A DNA stretch of 64,000 nt from Ananas comosus (taxonomy: Eukaryota > Streptophyta > Magnoliopsida > Poales > Bromeliaceae), in NCBI RefSeq assembly GCF_001540865.1, contig NC_033627.1, positions 6,045,389 through 6,109,388 of the forward strand, in the 5' to 3' direction. The notes under the pieces were generated by a model. That model worked only from the letters and a program-made list of their open reading frames with translations, did no database searches and was not told where the DNA came from. Below, piece after piece: positions 34,250 to 44,223 of the stretch (positions are counted from its first letter, which is position 1; every line of letters starts with the position of its first letter). A program made the translations under genes and the position numbers.

Positions 34250-34558
34250 ATGTTTTTTTTTTCTTATTCTTTAAGTTTAGTCTTTAGTTCTTATAGGTTG
34301 ATGGGCAATGAAACTATCTTTTTTTTATTTTTTAAAAAATTTTTGTTTTATTTTTCTCTTAATTAGTATTTTTAACTTTACTCTCTTAGATCTCATAAAT
34401 TGTTGGGCAATAAAACTACCTTTTTTAAATTTTTTAAAAATCTTTTGCTTTATTTTTCTCTTAATTAGAATTTTTAACTTTAGTCTCTTAGCCTTGTAAA
34501 TTTTTTAGCAATGGAACTATCTTTTTTTTTATTTTTTTAAATTTTTTATTTTATTTTT
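34250..34558. repeat. Tandem ~115-bp AT-rich units
   Basis: Two to three copies of a unit with GGGCAATGAAACTATC, a T/A tract, then TTTTTCTCTTAATTAG and TTTTTAACTTTA. A further partial copy lies beyond the MULE at 43686-43760. Confidence 0.7.
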
Positions 34559-34699
34559 GGCCAATTTGCATAAAAAATTCACTAATTTTGAGATTTTGCA
34601 AAAGTGGGCCACCTTTTTGGTTTTTGCAGATTCGGGCCGAATTTTCAGAAGGATGACCAAACTACTCCTCTTTTAAAATGCATAAAAATTATATACTTT

Positions 34700-37380
34700 A
34701 AATGCCTAGAAAAATACAGCTGCTAAGACATTAAATGTAAAACTTCTTGAAAATGACAACTGCTAAGCCATAATTACATATACCTTTCTCGTGAAATGAG
34801 AATTCTCATTCAAAACAAAATAAAAGGAATAAAGTTAATTAATAAGATGAAAAAGTGCAACATCCTCTCAAATAGTGCAGCATGCTCTTCCAAATAATAC
34901 AATATTTGTATAAGTAGTGCAACATATGCATTGTTAATACACAATTTGCATAATTTTTACACTAAATTACGTACAGTTTAGTATATTACGCGAAAATAAT
35001 ATAATAAATTACAACATACTATAAAAATTATATAATATATATACGAATCGTGCATATTTTATACCATTTGTACATATATTTACACCATTTGTGTAAATAT
35101 TGCACTATTATGATAGGATGTTGCACCATTTAGTTGTGTGTTGTACTCTTTCTTTTTAAAAATTAAATTTCATTGCATATTAAATAAAGTAACAAATTTC
35201 TTAAAAATGACAACTAGTAAGCCATAATTATATGTACCTTTCTCATGAAACGAGAAACCTCATTCAAGAAAAAATAAAAAGAATAAAAAATAATAAATAA
35301 GATGAAAGAGTGCAATATCTTCTCAAGTAGTGCAACATATATTTCCAAATAGTGCAATATCTGTATAAGTAATGCAACATATGCATTGTTAATACACATT
35401 TTGCATAATTTTTATACTAAATTACGTACAGTTTAGTATATTACGCGAAAATAATATAATATATTACAACATACTATAAAAATTATACAATATCAAACGG
35501 TACATATTTTACACTATTTGTACAAATATTTACACTATTTGTGTAAATATGGCACTATTATGAGAGGATGTTGCACCATTTAGATGTGTTGTACTTTTTC
35601 TTTTTAAAGATTAAATTTCATTGCATATTAAATAAAGTGACAAATTTCTTGAAAATGACAACTGGTAAGCCATAATTATATGTATCTTTCTCATGAAACG
35701 AGAAACCTCATTTAAGAAAAAATAAAAAGAATAAAAAATAATAAATAAGATGAAAGAGTGCAACATCTTCTCAAGTAGTGCAATATGTTTTTCCAAATAG
35801 TGCAATATCTGTATAAGTAGTGCAACATATGCATTGTTAATACACATTTTGCATGATTTTTACACTAAATTTTGTACAGCTTAGTATATTACACGAAAAT
35901 AATATAATATATTACAACATACTATAAAAATTATACAATATATGTACAAACGGTGCATATTTTACACTATTTATACATATATTTACACCATTNNNNNNNN
36001 NNNNNNNNNNNNNNNNNNNNNNNNNNNNNNNNNNNNNNNNNNNNNNNNNNNNNNNNNNNNNNNNNNNNNNNNNNNNNNNNNNNNNNNNNNNNNNNNNNNN
36101 NNNNNNNNNNNNNNNNNNNNNNNNNNNNNNNNNNNNNNNNNNNNNNNNNNNNNNNNNNNNNNNNNNNNNNNNNNNNNNNNNNNNNNNNNNNNNNNNNNNN
36201 NNNNNNNNNNNNNNNNNNNNNNNNNNNNNNNNNNNNNNNNNNNNNNNNNNNNNNNNNNNNNNNNNNNNNNNNNNNNNNNNNNNNNNNNNNNNNNNNNNNN
36301 NNNNNNNNNNNNNNNNNNNNNNNNNNNNNNNNNNNNNNNNNNNNNNNNNNNNNNNNNNNNNNNNNNNNNNNNNNNNNNNNNNNNNNNNNNNNNNNNNNNN
36401 NNNNNNNNNNNNNNNNNNNNNNNNNNNNNNNNNNNNNNNNNNNNNNNNNNNNNNNNNNNNNNNNNNNNNNNNNNNNNNNNNNNNNNNNNNNNNNNNNNNN
36501 NNNNNNNNNNNNNNNNNNNNNNNNNNNNNNNNNNNNNNNNNNNNNNNNNNNNNNNNNNNNNNNNNNNNNNNNNNNNNNNNNNNNNNNNNNNNNNNNNNNN
36601 NNNNNNNNNNNNNNNNNNNNNNNNNNNNNNNNNNNNNNNNNNNNNNNNNNNNNNNNNNNNNNNNNNNNNNNNNNNNNNNNNNNNNNNNNNNNNNNNNNNN
36701 NNNNNNNNNNNNNNNNNNNNNNNNNNNNNNNNNNNNNNNNNNNNNNNNNNNNNNNNNNNNNNNNNNCTTTCTCATGAAACGAGAAACCTCATTTAAGAAA
36801 AAATAAAAAGAATAAAAAATAATAAATAAGATGAAAGAGTGCAACATCTTCTCAAGTAGTGCAATATGTTTTTCCAAATAGTGCAATATCTGTATAAGTA
36901 GTGCAACATATGCATTGTTAATACACATTTTGCATGATTTTTACAATAAATTACGTACAGTTTAGTATATTACGCGAAAATAATATAATATATTATAACA
37001 TATTATAAAAATTATACAATATATATACACAAACGGTGATATTTTACACTATTTGTACAGATATTTACACCATTTGTGTAAATATTGCACTAGTATGAGA
37101 GAATGTTGTACCATTTAAATGTGTGTTATACTCTTTCTTTTTGAAAATTAAATTTCATTGTATATTAAAAAAATTATAAAATTTTTTAGAAATAATAACT
37201 GTTAAGTCATAATTATATGTACTTTTCTCGTGAAATGAAAAATCTCATTCAAGACAAAATAAAAAGAATAAAGAATAATTAATAAGATGAAAGAGTACAA
37301 TATTCTCTTAAATAGTGCAACAAGCTCTTCAAAATAGTGCAATATCTGTATAAATAGTACAACATATGTGTCTGCCACCA
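34700..37380 (+). repeat. Left arm: ~450-bp tandem repeat
   Basis: Unit starts marked by GACAACT(G/A)(C/G)TAAGCCATAATTA occur near 34757, 35211 and 35658, and again near 37197 after the gap. Each unit contains several AGTGCAACAT motifs and inverted ATGTTGCAC motifs, plus GTACAGTTTAGTATATTACG. Confidence 0.8.
35993..36766. other. Assembly gap (774 N)
   Basis: The gap falls inside the tandem arm. Sequence after it (36767-36960) is almost identical to 35687-35880, so the repeat number here is uncertain. Confidence 0.95.
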
Positions 37381-37798
37381 CGAATGACGCACCTCGCACG
37401 GGGAATTTTTATCTTTTGATTCTCCCGTGGGGTAGTATTCATGATGTAGATTAAAGTATGTGTATGTATGGTTATCAGGTATTGCGGATCCATGGCTTCC
37501 AATAAACGCAAGCATTTATTGTTAATTACCCCTACAAAGTGTTAGGGCACCTTCGATTAAGAGACCTCTGAAATGCTGAAGATAAACTGGAATTGGACAA
37601 AAGGAAATTTATAATTTATTGCTCAATTACATGGCTTTAACCAAGGGCATACCCTCAGTGTACATGAATAGAGCGTAAAGAAAATGTATTTTTCAATTGT
37701 ATCTTAGTTATATATTCTAAGATACCCAATATATGGTCAAATTAATTTTGTTGGACTCTATATGTTGTGGAGCTCAACACTATTCACCCTAAGATGAA
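37381..37798. other. MULE core, unassigned part
   Basis: Non-arm sequence starting after TATGTGTCTGCC. It may be captured host DNA, but no protein similarity is recognised. Confidence 0.3.
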
Positions 37799-37823
37799 NN
37801 NNNNNNNNNNNNNNNNNNNNNNN
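37799..37823. other. Assembly gap (25 N)
   Basis: A run of 25 Ns between the inner edge of the left arm and the TATGGGC minisatellite; its real size is unknown. Confidence 0.95.
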
Positions 37824-37834
37824 TTCATGGGTAA

Positions 37835-38600
37835 ATGTATATAGGTTTATGTATATGGGTTTATGGGTTAATGGTTTTAATGAGTTTTGGATAATGGGTT
37901 TAGATAGTGGGCCCAAATGGGTTTTGGACTGGGGCCATTTGTAAATGGGCTCTGGGCTTTGGACTAGGCCTAGATTTAATTGGATTGGGTTATGGGTTAT
38001 GGGTTAGGTGTGTAGATTGGTTATTGAGTTTAAACTTGGGCTTAACATGGAATGGTTTTATTTTTGATTTGGATTCAGGCTTAACATGGACTGGTTTCAT
38101 TTTTGATTTGGATTCAGGCTTCATATTTTGACTTGGGTTTGGGCTTCATATGGGCTTAATTTGATTTGGGCTTGATATGGAATTTGGATTTGGGTTCAAT
38201 ACGGGATTTGGATTTGGGCTCAATATGGGCTGAATTCATTTTAATTTGGATTCCGATTCAATATGGACCAAATCATTTTGTATATGGATTTGGGCTCAAT
38301 GTAGGCCCGTATGGTTTCATTTTGGATATGGATTCGGGATTTGGGCTCAATATGGGCCCGTATGGTTTGTTTTAAATTGAAATCTGGGTTTGGATTATGT
38401 TTATCTTCATGAATGGTCCAAATTCAGATTCATATATGGGTCCCAGTTGAGACTTGAATTAGATATGGGCTCGGGCTTAATATGGGCCCGTATGGTTTGA
38501 ATCCATCTTTTCTTTTAATCAAATCATGGGATTGGGCCCAGCTTTGTATTTGGGTTGGACTCGGATTATGTTGAGCTTGGGCTTGCAGTGAGAATGAGAT
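37835..38600 (+). repeat. Minisatellite of GGGCTTAATATGGGC-type units
   Basis: Dozens of degenerate copies of GATTTGGGCTCAATATGGG-like units, with CCCGTATGGTTT recurring near 38310, 38357 and 38487. The Gly/Leu/Asp-repeat peptides predicted here follow from this repeat. Confidence 0.75.
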
Positions 38601-39180
38601 TTAGGACTTGTTTGAGATCAATTATGAGATTCAAATTGAAGACTTTATATTTATGTTTCGATGTCCTAAAATTGCGCTCTTTTAAATTTGGAGTTTCAAA
38701 ATAAAGTCGAAATATATAGTTCAGAATCAAATTCGTCACTTAAAAAAAAATTTCGAATGCATTTTTTATTTGTCAAATTCTCAGTCATGAATAATGAAAA
38801 TTCAACTTAATTTAATTTGGAGCATCTCGATTTGGTCTAATTTAGCCAAATCAAGAGATTCGATTTTGGATAGAATTAAGGGATTCGATGAATATCCCAT
38901 TATTCTTCCAATATAAAATCAATCATAAGAACAACAATCAACAATCTGATTGATTTCTTTTGCCTCTTAATATAAGAGAATTAAGGGAGTATTTTTCTCT
39001 CTTTATCTCTTTTGACAGTATAAGACAATAAAGATGAATAATCTCTTTGTCTCTTTACATTCATGGGACAACTAAGGTGGGAAAAATCCCTTCCTTGCCT
39101 CCCTAACAGTAACAAAGCTCTCTCTCTCTCTTTCGTAATTAGAGAAGTAATATCACTCTCTCTCTTTAATTCTTTTGCAA

Positions 39181-39300
39181 AGAGAAGAGCACCGCTCATT
39201 CTCTTTTGATGATGCCATATTCTTTATAAAGAGAAGAGCACCGCTCTTTCTCTCTTAATAACACATTTTTATAAAGAGAAGAGCACCGCTCTCTCTCTTT
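39181..39300. repeat. Triplicated AAAGAGAAGAGCACCGCTC repeat
   Basis: Three copies near 39179, 39228 and 39275, each followed by a CTCTTT tract, on the edge of the captured GC-rich zone. Confidence 0.8.
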
Positions 39301-39945
39301 ATGTACATATCAGGTTCGCCGTCGAAAGTAAACATCTTGGGCATTTCATCGAACATTTGGTGGGCATGATCCGTTGGCGCCAACTCCGTCGGAGCAGTAT
39401 TCTTGGCGGCATTGTAAACGGCGAGGCTGATGTTGTTACTGGCGAGCCTGCTGCACGTTTGCGAGGTGTGAACCGTCGACGTCCAGGAACTCGTCGAACG
39501 AGTCCCAGCAGGTGTCAACAAAAGTGTCGGCGGCCAAGAGCTCGCTGTTGGCGTTCACGGGCCGCCCGGTGCTGCGCACCAATCGTCGACGCATTCTGCA
39601 GCGCGTCCGCCGCCTGCGCGTGCTCCACCTTGAGCGCCGCAGCCTGGACTGACGCTTCGCTCTGTCGCTGCAGGAAGAGAGGGAAGTCGAGGAGGAAAGC
39701 GCCGACCACCATGTTCAGCTGTTGGAGGAAGAGGATGACGACGAGGCAGCGCGCGGCCTCGACAGCGTAGGGATCGGCGAGGAGGCGGGCGGTTTCGGCG
39801 AACGCCTGGTCGAAGCGAGAAGCTCGCAGTAGACAGTGTAGCTGTAGAGGATGTGGTTGAGGCCGTCGCGGATGGCGCTTGCGTAGTAGGCGGCCTTCTC
39901 GAAGGTCGACACGGGGTGGTCGACGAAGATGATGGGGTAGTAGCC
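39300..39945 (-). pseudogene. Captured host-gene fragments of unknown origin
   Basis: On the minus strand, alternating frames read STFEKAAYYASAIRDGLNHI, then SYTVYCELLAS (39715-39912), then FDQAFAETARLLADPYAVEA followed by RCLVVILFLQQLNMVV (about 39700-39830) and QRQSEASVQAAALKVEHAQA. This is coherent protein-like sequence broken by frameshifts; I do not recognise its family. A separate stretch near 39315-39370 reads HAHQMFDEMPKMFTFDGEPD, reminiscent of a PPR repeat. All of it is non-functional cargo of the MULE. Confidence 0.5.
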
Positions 39946-40029
39946 GTGACGTTCTTGTAGACGCCGGCGCAGACTTTATGGGCGACGAGCACAGGGTCGC
40001 AGTGCTCCTGGCTCAGCGCATGATTCAAC
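39946..40029 (-). pseudogene. Fragment of ribonucleotide reductase large subunit
   Basis: The minus-strand frame reads ALSQEHCDPVLVAHKVCAGV followed by YKNVT. This corresponds to the N-terminal ATP-cone region of the plant ribonucleoside-diphosphate reductase large subunit, just before its TTxxLDELAAETAA segment. The functional enzyme makes deoxyribonucleotides in the cytosol. Here only about 25 residues are present and the neighbouring sequence is unrelated, with an HRALRLFDEIPKRS (PPR-like) reading immediately upstream in another frame. This looks like an exon piece picked up by the transposon. Confidence 0.7.
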
Positions 40030-40930
40030 TTCGTTTGGGAATTTCGTCGAACAGGCGGAGCGCGCGGTGCAGAGAGAGAACTCATAGGTGGAAGTCTTTG
40101 CGGAAGTCGTCGGAGATGCGGCGGAGCTCGGTGGGTGCTCGGCGGAGGCGCGACGGAGACACGGCGGAACTCGGCGGAGCTCGGCGAAGGGGATCTCTCT
40201 AGAGGATCTCTTCGGTGGGTGCTCGACGGAGCTCGGTAGAGCTCGGTGGGGCTTCGGCGGAGACGCCGTAGACCGAAGAAAGGAGACGCGGTGGAAGAGC
40301 TCGGCGAAACTCGGCGGAGCTCGGCCGACTCCATGCGGAGCTCGGTGGAGCTTCGGCGGAGGCGAGGGTCGCGCAACGCCACAGGGAATCGGTGGAGGAG
40401 GCCGAGGAATTCGAGAGCGCGCCAGTGGAGCGCCTCGGCGCGAGGGAGAGGCGTCGTCGAGGGCAGGGGAGCGGCGGAGGAGGCCGAGGAGTTCGAGCAC
40501 GCGCCAGTGGAGCGCCTCGGCGCGAGGGAGGCGTCATCGAGGGCAGGGGAGCGGCGGAGGAGGAGCAGGCGCGGCCTCGGGCCCAGGGGTCGGCTCGGAG
40601 CGGCGGAGGAGACCGAAGGAGTGCATCGGTGGAGCGCGGGGAGCGGCGGAAGAAGCCTCGGCGCGGAGAGCTCGAGGAGCTCGAACGCGCGGAGGGATCG
40701 AGGAGGCAGCGAGGGCGTCGTCGAGGGCAGGGGAGCGGCGGAAGAGGAGCAGGCGCGGCCTCGGGCGCAGGGGTCGGCTCGGAGCGGGCGGCCTCGGGCG
40801 CAGGGGTCGGCGAGGAGCAGCGGCCTCGGCAGCGTAGGGGTCGGCGAACTTGGCGTTGATGCGGCGGGTGATGGAGCAGGCGCGGCCTCGGGCGCAGGGG
40901 TCGGCTCGGAGGCGGCAGTGGGCCAAGGTC
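40030..40930. repeat. GC-rich repeats in the MULE core
   Basis: Recurring units include CGCCAGTGGAGCGCCTCGGC (about 40420 and 40503) and GCGCAGGGGTCGGCTCGG-like units (about 40581, 40768 and 40897). Long frames on both strands are low-complexity Arg/Ala/Gly or Pro/Ser strings and are not believed to be genes. Confidence 0.6.
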
Positions 40931-41730
40931 TTGGTGGGTGCTTGAGAGAGAGAGAAAGAGATCTGAGATCTCTTTTTTATTCTCTTTTTCTTTTCTTTTT
41001 TTTCTTTTTTTTTTTTTTAGCCGAGAGAGAGAGAGTTTTTTTTTTTTTTTTTTACGGAAGAAAGAGATAATATATTTTTTTTTACTTTTTTTTTTTTGCG
41101 ATGACGGAATGGGGTGGATATTTTTTTTTGATTAGATTTCGAAGATTCAAAAAAGCTCTCCCTTCCCTTTTTTTTGAGAGAGATATTTATGGGGTGATTT
41201 GAGGGGACGTGCGTACGATTTGAGGGTGGTTGAGGAAAACGTGCGTATGGGTGAAGAGGTTACGGGATCGTGGGATGTGGGTGGTTGTAACCGATTTGAG
41301 GGAAACGTGCGATGAGAATTCAGGATTGTGGGAGAGATTTTGTGTGGTCACGATGGGATTGTGAAATAATGGATGGTTATGATGGAATCGTGAAGATATT
41401 AGTTGGTTACAATGGGATTGTGGGAATATCGCGGATTAGTCATTTCCCTTTGCTCATATTACACCTTAGTCAATACAATAAAATATTATATGATTAAAGC
41501 GGAGCATTTTGTAAATACGTGAAAGGGAAATGGCTAATATGCTATTTTTAATACCCGTTCGTATCTACGAGAACGTCCCACTTTTCGTAATTTATACTCC
41601 CGGTGCATGAGATATTTTCAAAATTTAAATTTTATCCATGCACCTGGTGCATGGATAATCTCATAAACCATCTCTATTTTTATTTCTTTCTCGCCCCCTT
41701 TTTTTTTTTTCTTTTATTCCTCTCTCTTTT
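40931..41730. other. T-rich and GGGATTGTG-repeat spacer
   Basis: Long T tracts (40980-41140) are followed by degenerate GATTTGAGGGAAACGTGCG and GATGGGATTGTG units (41200-41440). No gene is seen. Confidence 0.4.
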
Positions 41731-43510
41731 TTTATGCTTCAACAATATGCATTGTTAATATACATTTTATATGATTTTTACACTAAATTAGGTATAGTTT
41801 AGTATATTACACGAAAATAATATGCAACATATAATACGCTAAATTAGATACAGTTTGGTATATTACGCGAAAATAATATGCAACATATAATATACTAAAT
41901 TGTATGTAATTTAGTATAAAAATCATGCAAAATGTGTATTAATAATGCATATGTTGCGCTACTTATACAGATATTACACTATTTTGAAGAGCATGTTGCA
42001 CTATTTGAGAGTATGTTGTACTCTTTCATATTATTAATTATTCTTTGTTTTTTTTATTTTGTCTTCAATGAGATTTCTTGTTTCACGAGAAAGGTATATA
42101 TAATTATGGCTTAGCAATTGTCATTTCCAAAAATTTGACACTTTATTTAATATGCAATGAAATTTAATTTTTAAAAAGAAAGAGTGCAACACACATCTAA
42201 ATGGTGCAATATCCTCTCATAAAAGTGCAACATTTACACAAATGGAATAAATATCTGTACAAATAATTTAAAATATGCACCGTTTGTACATATATTGTAT
42301 AATTTTTATAGTATGTTGTAATATATTATATTATTTTCGCGTAATATACTAAACTGTACGTAATTTATTGTAAAAATCATGTAAAATATATATTAACAAT
42401 GCATATGTTGCACTGCTTATACAAATATTGCACTATTTTGAAGAGCTTGTTGCACTATTTGAGAGGATGTTGCACTCTTTCATTTATTAATTATTCTTTA
42501 TTCTTTTTATTTTGTCTCGAATGAGGTTTCTCATTTCACGAGAAAGGTACATATAATTATAGCTTAGCAGTTGTCATTTCCAAGAAGTTTGACACTTTAT
42601 TTAATCTGTAATAAAATTTAATTATTAAAATGAAAGAGTGCAACATACATTTAAATGGTGCAATATCCTCTCATAATAGTATAATATTTATACAAATGGT
42701 ATAAATATATGTACAAATAGTATAAAATATGCATCGTTTGTACATATATTGTATAATTTTTATAATATGTTGTAATATATTATATTATTTTTCCGTAATA
42801 TACTAAACTGTACATAATTTAGTGTAAAAATCATGCAAAATGTGTATTAACAATGCATATGTTGAACTACTTGTACAGATATTGTACTATTTGGAAAAAC
42901 ATGTTGTACTATTTGAGAGGATGTTGTACTCTTTCATCTTATTTATTATTCTTTATTTTTTTATTTTTTCTTGAATCAGGTTTCTCGTTTCACGAGAAAA
43001 ATACATGTAATTATGGCTTAGTAGTTGTCATTTTCAAAAATTTGTCACTTTATTTAATATGTAATGAAATTTAATTTTCAACAAGAAAAAGTGCAACACA
43101 CATCTAAATTGTGCAATATCCTCTCATAATAGTGCAATATTTACACAAATGGTGTAAATATCTGTACAAATTGTGTAAAATATGCACGATTCATACATAT
43201 ATTATATAATTTTTATAGTATGTTGTAATTTATTATATTATTTTTGCGTAATATACTAAACTGTATGTAATTTAATGTAAAAATCATGCAAAATGTGTAT
43301 TAACAATACATATGTTGCACTACTTATACAAATATTGTACTATTTAGAAGAGCATATTGTATTATTTGAAAAGATGTTGCACTTTTTCATCTTATTAATT
43401 ATATTTTATTCTTTTTATTTTGTTTTGAATGAGAATTTTCGTTTCACGAGAAATGTATATATAATTATGGCTTAGCAGTTGTCATTTTCAAGAAGTTTTA
43501 CAGTTAATGT
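41731..43510 (-). repeat. Right arm: inverted ~450-bp tandem repeat
   Basis: Four units mirror the left arm, with GGCTTAGCAGTTGTCATTT marks near 42107, 42561, 43014 and 43468. The AGTGCAACAT-type motifs are reversed relative to the left arm. Confidence 0.8.
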
Positions 43511-44089
43511 CTTAGCAGTTGTATTTTTCTAGGCATTTAAGGCATATAAGTTTTATGCATTTTGAAAGAGGGGTAGTTTGGTCATCCTTCTGAAAATTCG
43601 GTCCGAATCTGAAAAACCAAAAAGGTGGCCCACTTTTGCAAAAGCTCAAAATTAGTGGATTTTTTATGCAAATTGACCTTTATTTTTTCTTAATTAATAA
43701 TCTCTCAGTTCTTATGGGTTGTTGGGCTAAGAAACTATCTTTTCTTTTTTAACTTTTGTATAACATGTTTCAAAATTTAGGTTTTTTTTTTGTATAATAT
43801 GTTTAAGAATTTGGTAAATATTATTTTTGGATTCAAGTTTTCGGATTTAGAATCGGTTTTCGTATATTTGGTCGGATTCGAGTTTGTTCTGGATTCGGGT
43901 TCGGGTTCGGGTTTAGGTTCGAGTTTTGGATTTTTTGTGAGGTTAGAATTTGGATATGAATTTTAAAAAAAATCCTGCATGTTCTGATTCGAATTTGAAT
44001 TTCGAGTTTCGGATTTGATGGTCGGATTCATGGTTGAATTTTTAAAGACCTGCCCCGAATCCGACACCTGGACATCGCTAGTAAAATCT

Positions 44090-44223
44090 GATCAGAAGCC
44101 AGCCGATCTCCTCCCCCCCCCCTCGCTCTTGTATAGATAGATAAGATATTCCCTAACCCCGCCCCCCTACCCCTTTTCTTTGTATTTTTGGGGGGCATAG
44201 AATCGCGAGTCGAAACCAACAGG
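44090..44223 (+). promoter_or_regulatory. PRP18 5' region between transposon and start codon
   Basis: Only about 134 bp separate the putative hAT target duplication (44082-44089) from the ATG. The stretch has C/T-rich tracts (CTCCCCCCCCCCTCGC) and CCTAACCCCGCC. There is no canonical TATA box, although TTGTATAGATAG at about 44130 is TATA-like. The transcription start may lie here or inside the repeat. Confidence 0.4.

Larger units (their letters stand above)
34559..43678. mobile_element. Foldback/Pack-MULE with long repeat-array arms
   Basis: Ends are GGCCAATTTGCATAAAAAAT (34559) and, inverted, TTTTTTATGCAAATTGACC (43678), with TTTATTTTT duplicated exactly outside (34550-34558 and 43679-43687; low-complexity site). 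Each arm is an array of ~450-bp repeats (about 34700-37380 left, 41730-43510 right) in opposite orientation, so the element can fold into a stem of roughly 2 kb. The core (37380-41700) holds a TATGGGC-rich minisatellite and a GC-rich zone with pieces of host genes on the minus strand. No transposase is seen. Structure and target-site length fit a non-autonomous Mutator-like element with gene capture. Confidence 0.7.
32297..44081. mobile_element. hAT-like host repeat interrupted by a TRIM and a large MULE
   Basis: The left end AAGGATGTAAATAGATACAG and the right end GTGTCGGATTCGG-type sequence (read on the minus strand from CTAGCGATGT) resemble plant hAT MITE ends. TAAAATCT occurs on both sides (32289-32296 and 44082-44089). 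Sequence left of the inner MULE (34250-34558) and right of it (43679-43790) belongs to the same local repeat with CTTAATTAG and GGGCAATGAAACTATC motifs, which supports one disrupted host element. Terminal similarity is weak, so the call is tentative. Confidence 0.4.

Noticed and set aside
37907..38375. Gly/Leu/Asp-repeat peptides
   Set aside because: Direct translation of the GGGCTTAATATGGGC minisatellite.
40088..41070. 250-274 codon Arg/Ala/Gly-rich frames
   Set aside because: GC-rich minisatellite in a MULE core; open in many frames and on both strands.
44188..44223. Upstream extension of PRP18 beginning with TTG
   Set aside because: Plants start at ATG; the first ATG at 44224 gives the expected family N-terminus.
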